DNA from: Anomaloglossus baeobatrachus
Taxonomy: Eukaryota; Chordata; Amphibia; Anura; Aromobatidae
Length of the DNA: 64,000 bases
Assembly (NCBI RefSeq): GCF_048569485.1
Contig: NC_134364.1
Span: 126,988,752-127,052,751 of the forward strand
Direction of reading: 5' to 3'
The notes under the pieces were generated by a model, which was not told the DNA's origin, did no database searches, and was given only the letters and a program-made list of their open reading frames with translations. Positions 36,216-44,611 of the stretch are shown here, one piece after another; the stretch's first letter is position 1, and each line of letters starts with the position of its first letter. Position numbers and translations under genes: made by a program.

Positions 36216-36806
36216 ACTGCTCAGTATACAGTATCACACTGGACGGGCTTGGATACCCGGCTCAGAAGACAGTATCACACAGGACGGGCTTGGATACCCG
36301 GCTCAGCAGACAGTATCACACAGGACGGGCTTGGATACCCGGCTCAGCAGACAGTATCACACAGGATGGGCTTAGATACCCGGCTCAGCAGACAGTATCA
36401 CACAGGATGGGCTTGGATACCTGACTCAGCAGACAGTATCACCCAGGATGGGCTTGGATACCCGGCTCAGCAGACAGTATTACACAGGACGGGCTTGGAT
36501 ACCCGGCTCAGCAAACAGTATCACACAGGACGGGCTTGGATACCCGGCTTAGCAGACAGTATCACACAGGACGGGCTTGAATACCCGGCTCAGCAAACAG
36601 TATCACACAGGACGGGCTTGGATACCCGGCTTAGCAGACAGTATCACACAGGACGGGCTTGGATACCCGGCTTAGCAAACAGTATCACACAGGACGGGCT
36701 TGAATACCCGGCTTAGCAAACAGTATCACACAGGACGGGCTTGGATACCCGGCTTAGCAAACAGTATCACACAGGACGGGCTTGAATACCCGGCTCAGCA
36801 GGCAGT
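36216..36806. repeat. Minisatellite G, right block (about 14 copies)
   Basis: Same 41-bp period as the left block but a distinct subfamily: GACGGGCTTGGATACCCGGC then TCAGCAGACAGTATCACACAG. The CCCGG/CACTG difference between the blocks suggests that the insertion has limited exchange between them. Confidence 0.95.
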
Positions 36807-37065
36807 GATGAGGGTTGTGTGCCTCCGCTCTCTGTACACAGCTGTCAGTCATTTACTTGTCATGTCACCTGGGATCAAGGGGATGACGCGTCGTCCTGGT
36901 TCATTGTACGAGTCAATAACATCATTACACAACCGCGTCCTCTCACTTCATTACTTTCTTCCGTATTTTTGTCTTTGGGGGAGGATATTTTATTGACAAA
37001 ATGTTCTCTGTGGGCGAAAAACTGAGGACATGACCAGATCACTCCATCACTGACCTCACTATAAA
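36807..37065. other. Single-copy spacer between minisatellites G and H
   Basis: About 260 bp with no gene, repeat end or RNA feature that I can support. Confidence 0.5.
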
Positions 37066-38907
37066 ATGCCTATGTTATACCAGATGTACATATATAATTA
37101 TATACAGGAGATGCCCAGGTTATACCGGCTGTACATATATAATTATTTACAGGAGATGCCCAGGTTATACCGGCTGTACATATATAATTATATACAGGAG
37201 ATGCCCGGGTTATACCGGCTGTACATATATAATTATATACAGGAGATGCCCAGGTTATACCGGCTGTACATATATAATTATATACAGGAGATGCCCAGGT
37301 TATACCGGCTGTACATATATAATTATATACAGGAGATACCCAGGTTATACCGGCTGTACATATATAATTATATACAGGAGATGCCCGGGTTATACCGGCT
37401 ATACATATATAATTATATACAGGAGATGCCCAGGTTATACCAGCTGTACATATATAATTATATACAGGAGATACCCAGGTTATACCGGCTGTACATATAT
37501 AATTATATACAGGAGATGCCCAGGTTATACCAGCTGTACATATATAATTATATACAGGAGATGCCCAGGTTATACCAGCTGTACATATATAATTATATAC
37601 AGGGGATACCCAGGTTATACCAGCTGTACATATAAAATTATATACAGGAGATGCCCAGGTTATACCAGCTGTACATAAATAATTATATACAGGAGATGCC
37701 CAGGTTATAGCAGCTGTACATATATAATTATATACAGGAGATACCCAGGTTATACCGGCTGTACATATATAATTATATACAGGAGATGCCCAGGTTATAC
37801 CAGCTGTACATATATAATTATATACAGGAGATGCCCAGGTTATACCAGCTGTACATATATAATTATATACAGGGGATACCCAGGTTATACCAGCTGTACA
37901 TATATAATTATATACAGGAGATGCCCAGGTTATACCAGCTGTACATAAATAATTATATACAGGAGATGCCCAGGTTATACCAGCTGTACATATATAGTTA
38001 TATACAGGAGATGCCCGGGTTATACCAGCTGTACATATATAATTATATACAGGAGATGCCCAGGTTATACCGGCTGTACATATATAATTATATACAGGAG
38101 ATGTCCAGGTTATACCAGCTGTACATACATAATTATATACAGGAGATGCCCAGGTTATACCAGCTGTACATATATAATTATATACAGGAGGTGCCCAGGT
38201 TATACCGGCTGTACATATATAATTATATACAGGAGATGCCCAGGTTATACCAGCTGTATATATATAATTATATACAGGAGATGCCCAGGTTATACCAGCT
38301 GTACATATATAATTATATACAGGAGATGCCCAGGTTATACCAGCTGTACATATATAATTATATACAGGAGATGCCCAGGTTATACCGGCTGTACATATAT
38401 AATTATATACAGGAGATGCCCAGGTTATACCAGCTGTACATATATAATTATATACAGGAGATGCCCAGGTTATACCGGCTGTACATATATAATTATATAC
38501 AGGAGTTGCCCAGGTTATACCGGCTGTACATATATAATTATATACAGGAGATGCCCAGGTTATACCGGCTGTACATATATAATTATATACAGGAGATGTC
38601 CAGGTTATACCGGCTGTACATATATAATTATATACAGGAGATGCCCAGGTTATACCGGCTGTACATATATAATTATATACAGGAGATACCCAGGTTATAC
38701 CAGCTGTACATATATAATTATATACAGGAGTTGCCCAGGTTATACCGGCTGTACATATATAATTATATACAGGAGATGTCCAGGTTATACTAGCTGTACA
38801 TATATAATTATATACAGGAGAGGCCCAGGTTATACCGGCTGTACATATATAATTATATACAGGGGATACCCAGGTTATACCTCCTGTACATATATAATTA
38901 TATACAG
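37066..38907. repeat. Minisatellite H, 45-bp unit, about 41 copies
   Basis: Unit: ATGCCCAGGTTATACCGGCT, GTACATATATAATTATATAC, AGGAG. The common variants are CCAGCT for CCGGCT, ATACCC for ATGCCC and GGGGATACC. The period is a multiple of three and one + frame stays open for over 300 codons as a 15-residue repeat (MPRLYRLYIYNYIQE); there is no independent sign of coding. Confidence 0.97.
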
Positions 38908-38916
38908 ATGTACATA

Positions 38917-39812
38917 CAGTGCTTTGAAAAGGTATTCCTTCCCATTAACTTTTTCATATATTTTCACATTACACCCAGTCTCACATCTTCTGCAGCCTCT
39001 AACAGGTTTTCCTCCAGGATTGCCCTGTATTTATCTCCATCCGTCTTCCCATCACCTCTGACCAACTTCCCTGTCCCTGCTGAAGAAAAGCCTCCCCACA
39101 ACAGGATGCAGCCACCACCATGTGTGACGGTTGGGATGGTGTTTTCAGGGTGAAGTTCAGAGTTAATTTTCCTCCACACATAGAGATTTGTATTTAGCCC
39201 AAAATCTTCTCCTTTGGCCTCACCTGATCTGAGCCCCTACTCTCACATGTTCGCTGGCTTTTTATTATGGCTTTTTGCTTTAAGAAATGTATTTTTGCCC
39301 CTCTTCCATAAAGGCCAGGTTTGTGGAGACTATGATAATAGTCGTCCTGAGGCTAGATTCACCCCCTGAGCTGTAATCTCTGCGTCTCCTCCACTGACCA
39401 TGGCCTCTTGGCTGCTTCTCTCATTAGTGCTCTCCTTCTTGGGATGTCTATTTTGGGGGTTGGCCATGTCTTGGTAAGTTTCCAGTTGTGCCGTACTCCT
39501 TCCATTATTGGAAGATGGATTGAGCAGTGCTTTGTGAGATGTTCAGAGTATGGGCTATTTTCTATAACCTAACCCTGCTTCCCTCCTCTTTATCCCTGAC
39601 CTGCCCGGTGGGTTCCTTGGTTTTCCTGATGCAGTTTGATCCCCTTATTTTCTCACACAAACCTCTGAGGCCTTCACTGAGCATCTGTAGATACCGAGAA
39701 GAAACTACACATGGGGCACTCGATTTACTGATTAGGCGATTCTCCAGGCAATTGGCCACTCGAAACTACAGGGGCTGAATACAAATGCACATCGCAATTT
39801 CCAGATTTATTC
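38917..39812 (-). mobile_element. Second Tc1-like transposon remnant
   Basis: The left end CAGTGCTTTGAAAAGGTATT is preceded by TA (38,915-38,916), as expected for a Tc1 insertion. The minus strand keeps transposase fragments, notably HGGGCILLWGGFSSAGTGKL and KYRAILEENLLEAAEDVRLG (about 39.0-39.18 kb). It is a different Tc1 family from the 20.7-kb element. The matching right end is missing: recognisable sequence stops near GAATACAAATGCACATC, so the element is truncated. At about 0.9 kb it is far below full length and carries many stops. Confidence 0.85.
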
Positions 39813-40089
39813 TGATGTGACCTGAGCATTGTTACCCACATCCCTGATACTGGGGTTTGGCCGCAAAGGACACAAACATTCGGGTTTTATCGTCTAGATA
39901 ATATGAAGGAAAGAGCAGTGTGACAGAAGACGTCTCTGAGGAGATAAACATCGTCTCTATTGTCCTCGAGCATTAGATTAGAAAATGGTGGAAGTGGAGT
40001 CAGGAGGAGCGGAGGCCCCGAGAGCGTCACTGGACTGACGGCCCGGTCCCCATTAGGCTCATAATTTCACATCTATCTACACAGGCCCT
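39813..40089. other. Upstream flank of apoa2, distal
   Basis: About 280 bp of single-copy sequence with no recognised feature. Confidence 0.5.
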
Positions 40090-40182
40090 GTTGTCCATAG
40101 CAACCAATCAGATCTCAGCTTTCATTTCTAAATTATCTCTGGGAAAATGAGAGCTGCACTGTGATTGGTTGCCATGGGCAAC
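40090..40182. mobile_element. Short CCAAT-type MITE
   Basis: A 93-bp imperfect inverted repeat: GTTGTCCATAGCAACCAATC at the left and, reversed, GTTGCCCATGGCAACCAATC at the right, around a CAGCTTTCATTT/AAAATGAGAGCTG core. This is a widespread vertebrate non-autonomous repeat, common in frogs. Both arms carry CCAAT boxes. It lies about 0.4 kb upstream of the apoa2 promoter. Confidence 0.75.
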
Positions 40183-40489
40183 AAAGAAACGTTCATAAAC
40201 GAGGCCTACATTTCACAATCTCTCCCTTTAATGAGACTTTTTTTGTCCTGTACCCGCGCAAAAATGTTTCCTGATAAGGAATACCTCCACATTAATATTA
40301 AAGGGATAAAATTATCACTATTTTCCATATTTAAAAATAAAAAAAAAGCCAAAAATCAAAAATCCTTTCGTTTGAATCCCCTGATACAGAGGTGAAACAA
40401 CAAAAAGTCAGCAAAACCTGACAGAGATAAAGGAGCCAACACTGCGAGGACAGAGACCTTTGGAAGGTAGTAAAGTGGTCAGCAAGCGT
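40183..40489. other. Upstream flank of apoa2, proximal
   Basis: About 300 bp, AT-rich on the left. AGTAAAGTGGTCA near 40,470 is a weak match to a DR1 nuclear-receptor (HNF4-type) site, which would suit a liver apolipoprotein gene; this is only suggestive. Confidence 0.35.
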
Positions 40490-40566
40490 CGACCAATGAG
40501 ATGAGAGGGGGGCGGAGCCACATGGCGTCACCCCTTATATATAAGGGAGCAGGACAAGGAGCCGAG
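40490..40566 (+). promoter_or_regulatory. apoa2: apoa2 core promoter
   Basis: In order: CCAAT at 40,493-40,497, a GGGGGGCGGAG GC box at 40,506-40,516, an E-box CACATG at 40,519-40,524 and a strong TATA box TATATATAA at 40,536-40,544. Transcription should start about 30 bp downstream, near 40,566. APOA2 promoters in mammals are known to bind USF at E-boxes; whether this E-box serves the same role is inference. Confidence 0.75.
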
Positions 40567-40606
40567 CATCATTCCCGAAATCGAGGATTACGTCCATATT
40601 ACACAG
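40566..40606 (+). other. apoa2: apoa2 exon 1 (5' untranslated)
   Basis: Predicted from the TATA box to a perfect donor (ACACAG/GTAAGT, intron begins 40,607). It has no ATG, matching the untranslated first exon known for mammalian APOA2. The start is approximate. Confidence 0.7.
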
Positions 40607-40636
40607 GTAAGTTATGAAGGGCTGAGGCCCGGAAGA

Positions 40637-40641
40637 CATAT

Positions 40642-40687
<46 letters not shown>

Positions 40688-40826
40688 TACATATATATAT
40701 ATATAAAATAAAAATAGAAAAAATATATAATATATATTTTTATTATTATTTTTATTCATATATATATATATATATGAATAAAAATAATAATAAAAATATA
40801 TATATATTATATATTTTTTCTATTTT

Positions 40827-40863
<37 letters not shown>

Positions 40864-40876
40864 ATATATATATATA
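40637..40876. repeat. AT-rich near-perfect palindrome in apoa2 intron 1
   Basis: The core at 40,703-40,833 is an inverted repeat: AAAATAAAAATAGAAAAAAT and ATTTTTATTATTATTTTTATTC on the left reappear reversed on the right, with only a 2-repeat (TA) length difference. (TA)n runs flank it on both sides, with TATTGTATAT on the left mirrored by ATACACACAATA on the right. Confidence 0.88.
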
Positions 40877-41005
40877 TAATTTTTTTTTTGCAGGGGGCGG
40901 GGGGTAGTTTTTAGGTATTTTGTTGGGAGGGGTTAATTATAAGAACAAAAAAATATATTTTTTGTATGTCTTGTAATAACACTGATATTATATGTGATAT
41001 TCCAG

Positions 41006-41076
41006 GAGCAAAGACACTGCAGTCATGAAAGTCTTGGCTTTGGCCGTGCTTATCCTCGCCGTCGGCAGCCTAGAGG
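41006..41076 (+). CDS. apoa2: apoa2 exon 2 (start codon and signal peptide)
   Basis: Acceptor GATATTCCAG ends at 41,005; the ATG lies at 41,025-41,027; the donor is GAGG/GTAAGG. It encodes residues 1-17 plus the first base of codon 18. Confidence 0.88.
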
Positions 41077-42177
41077 GTAAGGTGACTACACTCATTAGTT
41101 TTGGAGTGATAACAATCCCACCCAGTTTGGTCTGCCCTTTTGTAGTATATGTGATGTTTTCCATCTTCGCCACCTCCATATAATACAAAAATTAATTTAG
41201 AAGAAAAAAAATCCCACTTTAAGGATCAAAATCTACTGATATGGCTGCCGCCATTTTGTTGTAGCCATAATAATGTAGGATCACACGGCTTCATCTGCTA
41301 GCACCTGTACAAATACAGCTGTGTATATGTCATGTTGTTATTCGGGAGATCTATATATGAGGGGGAAAAAAATAAAAAATTCTGAAAAGAAATTCTACTT
41401 TAAGGATAAAAATCTACTGATATGGGTGCCACCATTTTGTTGTAGCCATAATAATATAGGATCAGACGGCTTCATCTGCTAGCACCTGTACAAATACAGC
41501 TGTGTATATGTCATGTTGTTATTCGGGAGATCTATATATGAGGGGGGGGGGGGGAAATTCTGAAAAAAAAAAATCCCACTTTAAAAATAAAAATCTACTG
41601 ATATGAGCGCTGCCATTTTGTTGTAGCCATAATAATGTAGGATTACACGGCTTCATCTGCTAGCACCTCTACAAATACAGCTGTGTATATGTCATGTTGT
41701 CCTTCAGGACATCTCGTATATGATGAAAAAAAAATAAAAAAATTCCCCCTTTAAGCATTCTTTTTTCCTCATGTAGAATGATGGAGCGCCATCTGCTGGC
41801 ACCTGTGGGTAACGCAGTCTCATATGTAATGCTTTCCTCTCTGTCCTTTGCAGCCGGCGTAGTAAAGAGAGAAGTCCCCACTGCCCAGCAGGTCAGCGAT
41901 ATGTTTCAGAATTTGTTTGAAACCCTCCAAACCAGTGTACAGGACCTGGCCAACAAGATCCAGACCGGAGAGATCCAGGCCCAGGCCGGGTACGGAGCCT
42001 TTTATTGGAGGGGGCATAGTGCGGTGATGATGTCATGGTCTGATGATGTCATCTTCTCTATTGTTTCACAGGCAACTGTTGGAGCAAACCAAATTCCAGA
42101 CGGAGCCAATCAAGGTCGAGTTCGAGAAGATTTTAGCCAAGCTCGTCGACGCCGGGAAGAAACTGACGGCTTCCTGA
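41025..42177 (+). CDS. apoa2: Apolipoprotein A-II, complete, spliced
   Basis: Secreted lipid-binding apolipoprotein of HDL-type particles. Coding exons 41,025-41,076, 41,854-41,989 and 42,072-42,177 join to a 97-residue precursor (human, from memory, 100). Residues 1-18 (MKVLALAVLILAVGSLEA) are the signal peptide; mammals have a similar SLEG end. Residues 19-23 (GVVKR) form a pro-segment ending in a dibasic site, as ALVRR does in human. The mature 74 residues are amphipathic helix throughout (QQVSDMFQNLFETLQTSVQD; EPIKVEFEKILAKLVDAGKK) with no Cys, so no disulfide dimer is expected. Intron positions (5' UTR, end of signal peptide with phase 1, mid-mature with phase 2) match the APOA2 plan. 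The ATG has G at -3. Identification rests on the signal/propeptide layout, length, gene structure and neighbouring UFC1; a divergent small exchangeable apolipoprotein such as an APOC member is the main alternative. Confidence 0.88.
41210..41755. repeat. Three tandem copies of about 180 bp in apoa2 intron 2
   Basis: Copies start near 41,210, 41,391 and 41,572, each with AAAATCTACTGATATG, CCATTTTGTTGTAGCCATAA, GGCTTCATCTGCTAGCACCT and TATGTCATGTTGT. A decayed fourth copy (CCATCTGCTGGCACCTGTG, then TCATATGTAAT) runs into the exon 3 acceptor. Confidence 0.88.
41854..41989 (+). CDS. apoa2: apoa2 exon 3
   Basis: Acceptor CTGTCCTTTGCAG ends at 41,853; donor GCCGG/GTACGG. It encodes the remainder of codon 18 through two bases of codon 63: the pro-segment and the first amphipathic half of the mature protein. 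Confidence 0.88.
42072..42177 (+). CDS. apoa2: apoa2 exon 4, coding part
   Basis: Acceptor TTGTTTCACAG ends at 42,071. It encodes the last base of codon 63 to Ser97, then TGA at 42,175-42,177. The exon continues as 3' UTR to about 42.28 kb. Confidence 0.88.
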
Positions 42178-42255
42178 GAGCCCCCCGTTACCTCGTCACC
42201 CCGCCGCCCCTTCCCCTCATCTTTTGATACTATGTGGCTGTGTCTGTTGTGATGT

Positions 42256-42261
42256 ATTAAA
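42256..42261 (+). terminator. apoa2: apoa2 polyadenylation signal
   Basis: ATTAAA, the commonest variant of AATAAA, lies 79 bases after the stop codon and is followed by a GT-rich stretch (CTGTTCTCATGTTGC). Cleavage is expected near 42,275-42,285, giving a short 3' UTR of about 100 bases, as in known APOA2 genes. Confidence 0.75.
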
Positions 42262-42285
42262 GCTTTCATCTGTTCTCATGTTGCA

Positions 42286-42430
42286 TTTACGCCTCATTTT
42301 TGGGTGTTTCACAAAGTTATATAAAAATGCTTTAGAAACAAATGTGATTTTCTACGTTCTGAAGCACATGAGGTCCATATGTTGTGGAGCAGCCGTACCC
42401 CGCCCTGGACATCTCCATACAGGAGTGATA
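42286..42430. other. Intergenic spacer downstream of apoa2
   Basis: About 145 bp with no recognised feature. Confidence 0.5.
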
Positions 42431-42731
42431 CCAGCATAGGTATGCATTGAAAAATGAGCCGCAGCGGCCGGATGCGGCGCGATGCGGTGTTTTTTGCCGG
42501 AGCAAAAAACGTTGCAGGGAACGTTCGATCCGGCCGCGGCATCGGCTAAATCTGCCGCATGCGGCAAAAAACGGACCGAACGGGAGCCCCTGCGGCACAA
42601 TAGGGCACTAATGTAAGTCTATGCAAAAAAAAAAACGCAACCGGCGTTACAAAAGCCGGTTGCGGTTTTTCTGCAGAACGCCGTATTGTGCCGCAAAGCA
42701 AAAATCCGGATGTGTGAAAGTAGCCTAACAT
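42431..42731. mobile_element. GC-rich short element, probable non-autonomous DNA repeat
   Basis: About 300 bp dense in GCCGCATGCGGC-like palindromes and A-runs. It contains a perfect 10-bp hairpin (CGCAACCGGC/GCCGGTTGCG) near 42,637-42,665, and its right end is GTGTGAAAGTAGCCTA. The reversed end TAGGCTACTTTCACAC is a word I associate with common frog MITEs; a matching left terminus is not clear, so this may be a truncated copy. Confidence 0.45.
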
Positions 42732-42990
42732 GCCAGCACTGGACAATTATAAGGGTACTGTCCCTTTAAATAAAAAGGCTGCCTCACGACAGCGCCTCTA
42801 CTGGCCAAAGTGTAAACAATGGGTATTTGTCATATTCATTAAAAGTCGACCTAATAGCCCGACTACAGCAAATAGTGCCAGTTGGGGGCAGAAAGTCGCA
42901 TTCTAGTAATGCCCCACCTATCAGAAGCGCAGAATGAGGTCACATGACCGAATAAAGACAGGGGAGCATATCCCAGTCTGTCATATTTCT
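42732..42990. other. Intergenic spacer
   Basis: Single-copy sequence with no gene recognised. Confidence 0.5.
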
Positions 42991-43064
42991 GATAGCAACA
43001 ATTCACATTGCAGGTTTCATTTTATATTCTGGACTTGAATGATGCTGTGATTGGTTGTTATAGG
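42991..43064. mobile_element. Older CCAAT-type MITE relative
   Basis: GATAGCAACAATTCACATTG, GGTTTCATTTTATAT, then GAATGATGCTGTGATTGG and TTGTTATAGG: the same layout as the element at 40,090-40,182 but more diverged. Confidence 0.5.
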
Positions 43065-43251
43065 AAACATATGGTTTATTGTGCGCCGTCTGCTCGGCTG
43101 GGGGTCAGGGGTTCCTGGCGGACGTCGTTAGTAGATGGAATGCCGCCATCTTGGTGCTCCTATGAAGCCCATATGTTTTGCAGCATATTTTTCTCACTCA
43201 TAAAATACCATTAGATATGTCCTACCAGAATCCTTTGCTGTGTGATTTACC
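43065..43251. other. Spacer with a YY1-like motif
   Basis: GCCGCCATCTTGG at about 43,142-43,154 is a good minus-strand YY1 motif, the type found at housekeeping promoters. It may be part of the UFC1 upstream region, now separated from the gene by the 820-bp inverted repeat. Confidence 0.4.
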
Positions 43252-44071
43252 ATGCTGAAGTTGGTTTCTTATAAGGCAATTTAGTATTTTCAGTTTTACA
43301 GGTTTCTCAACAAAAATAACACATCCCAATAATAAAATACAATGCACTGATGCCCTAATATAAATACACAAAATCAGCCGCGAAAATTAAAAAACTGGCA
43401 AAAAATGAGCACCAAAGCGGGCACCGAATTATGTAAGTGAAAGGGTTAAATGGCTTTGGGCCACTGATGTAACACCACAATTGCATATCTAGTGATGCCT
43501 CTAATCAAACGCAAGTGACTGCAGCCCGGCCCAAAGGGGTTCTGGGCATCAGAACTGGCATCAAAGTGGGCACACAGCATGTTTTCACAGATTTGAATAA
43601 GTGTTTTGAAGGGGTTAAATGGCTTTGGGCCACTGATCTCACCCCACATTTACATACCTAGTGATGCCCCACATTAAAGTCACATTTAACCCCTCAAAAA
43701 CACCAGTTACTTATTCAAATCTGTGAAAACTGTGGGTTTTCCCACTTTGATGCCAGTTCTGATGCCCAGAACCTGTTTGGGCCAGGCTGGAGTCACTAGC
43801 GTTTGATTAGGGGCATCACTAGATATGCAATTGTGGTGTTAGATCAGTGGCCCAAAGCCATTTAACCCTTTCACTAACATACTTCGAAGCCCACTTTGAT
43901 GCCCATCTTTTTGCCAGTTTTATAATTTTCGCAGCTGATTTTGAGTGTACTTATATTAGGGCACCTCAGTGCATTGTATTTTATTATTGTGATGTGTCAT
44001 TTTTGTTGTTAAAACTGTAAAAAAAAAACCTGAAAATACTAAATTGCCGAATAAGAAACCAACTTCAGCAT
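43252..44071. repeat. 820-bp imperfect inverted repeat (foldback element) upstream of UFC1
   Basis: Left start ATGCTGAAGTTGGTTTCTTA and right end TAAGAAACCAACTTCAGCAT are exact reverse complements. Pairing continues, with scattered mismatches, inward to CACAGATTTGAATAAGT/ACTTATTCAAATCTGTG, giving arms of about 370 bp and a loop near 43,620-43,685. The loop repeats a word of the left arm (GGCTTTGGGCCACTGAT), so part of the arm is also directly duplicated. It has no coding capacity and no clear target duplication; a large foldback MITE is the likely class. Confidence 0.88.
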
Positions 44072-44242
44072 CGTGTGTTTGTCCTTTATTATAGTCACAA
44101 TGCTGTAGCGTCGCTTTTCCACCACCAGGGGGCGCGCGAGATACGGCCACCTCTTCTTACCAGATACAAAGATGGCCGCCCCTGCTTTTCATACTGGCAT
44201 GACGCAGCCATCCGCTTCTGGGAATCCCTTTCCTTTTCCAAT
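44072..44242 (+). promoter_or_regulatory. ufc1: UFC1 promoter and 5' UTR region
   Basis: TATA-less, moderately CpG-rich. It holds a strong CTCF-like core CCACCAGGGGGCGC at 44,122-44,135 and a YY1-like AAGATGGCCGCC at 44,169-44,180, both common near starts of housekeeping genes. The transcription start is probably near or just downstream of these but cannot be fixed from sequence. Confidence 0.6.
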
Positions 44243-44365
44243 ATGGTGGATGAGGCGACTCGCCGGGTGGTGTCGGAGATCCCTCTGCTGAAGACTCATG
44301 CCAGCCCCAGGGATAAGGAGCTGTGGGTGCAGCGGCTGAAGGAGGAATACCAGGCGCTCATTAAG
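44243..44365 (+). CDS. ufc1: UFM1-conjugating enzyme 1, first coding exon (partial gene)
   Basis: UFC1 is the E2-like enzyme that accepts UFM1 from UBA5 on a catalytic Cys and passes it on with UFL1; it acts in ufmylation, notably of ribosomes at the ER. This exon gives 41 residues: [18 protein letters not shown], then [23 protein letters not shown]. They differ from remembered human UFC1 at about seven conservative positions. The donor is ATTAAG/GTGGGA (phase 0) after codon 41, consistent with the vertebrate gene. The ATG has A at -3 and G at +4; the open frame extends upstream to 44,075 but homology fixes this start. The usual protein is about 167 residues; the catalytic Cys lies in later exons not seen here. 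It lies about 2.1 kb downstream of the apoa2 stop, same strand. Confidence 0.95.
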
Positions 44366-44611
44366 GTGGGACGTGTCACGTGGTAAAGCGCCCCCGGGAA
44401 CGTGTCATACAGGAGGAAGGTTCCGGCTGTCTCATCAGCTGGCACTGTGACATCTGCAGCTTCTCGCTGAGCCCTGCCCCCTACTATCCCCTGTACCCAC
44501 ATATATCCACCTGCTGACCTCCATACTGCCCCCTGCAGGGTGATAGAGACAATTATGCTCTAGAAATTATGTTCTAGCCCCATACAACATCCCAAACTGA
44601 CAGCTAAACCC
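44366..44611 (+). other. Start of UFC1 intron 1
   Basis: About 245 bp between the exon 1 donor and minisatellite I; no further exon is seen. Confidence 0.7.

Noticed and set aside
37066-38793. Possible Tyr-rich repeat protein (15-residue period) in array H
   Set aside because: Broken by in-frame stops near 37.63 and 37.71 kb, no promoter or splice context, and the unit drifts like neutral minisatellite DNA.
40636-40700. Simple (TA)n microsatellite as the whole explanation of apoa2 intron 1
   Set aside because: The flanking non-TA words are mirrored on the other side, so a palindrome describes the region better.
42731-43251. An additional gene between apoa2 and UFC1
   Set aside because: Only short unsupported frames, MITE remains and a YY1-like motif are visible.
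44075-44242. In-frame upstream extension of the UFC1 exon to an earlier ATG
   Set aside because: The extra residues have no similarity to UFC1, overlap promoter-like motifs, and the conserved protein starts at 44,243.
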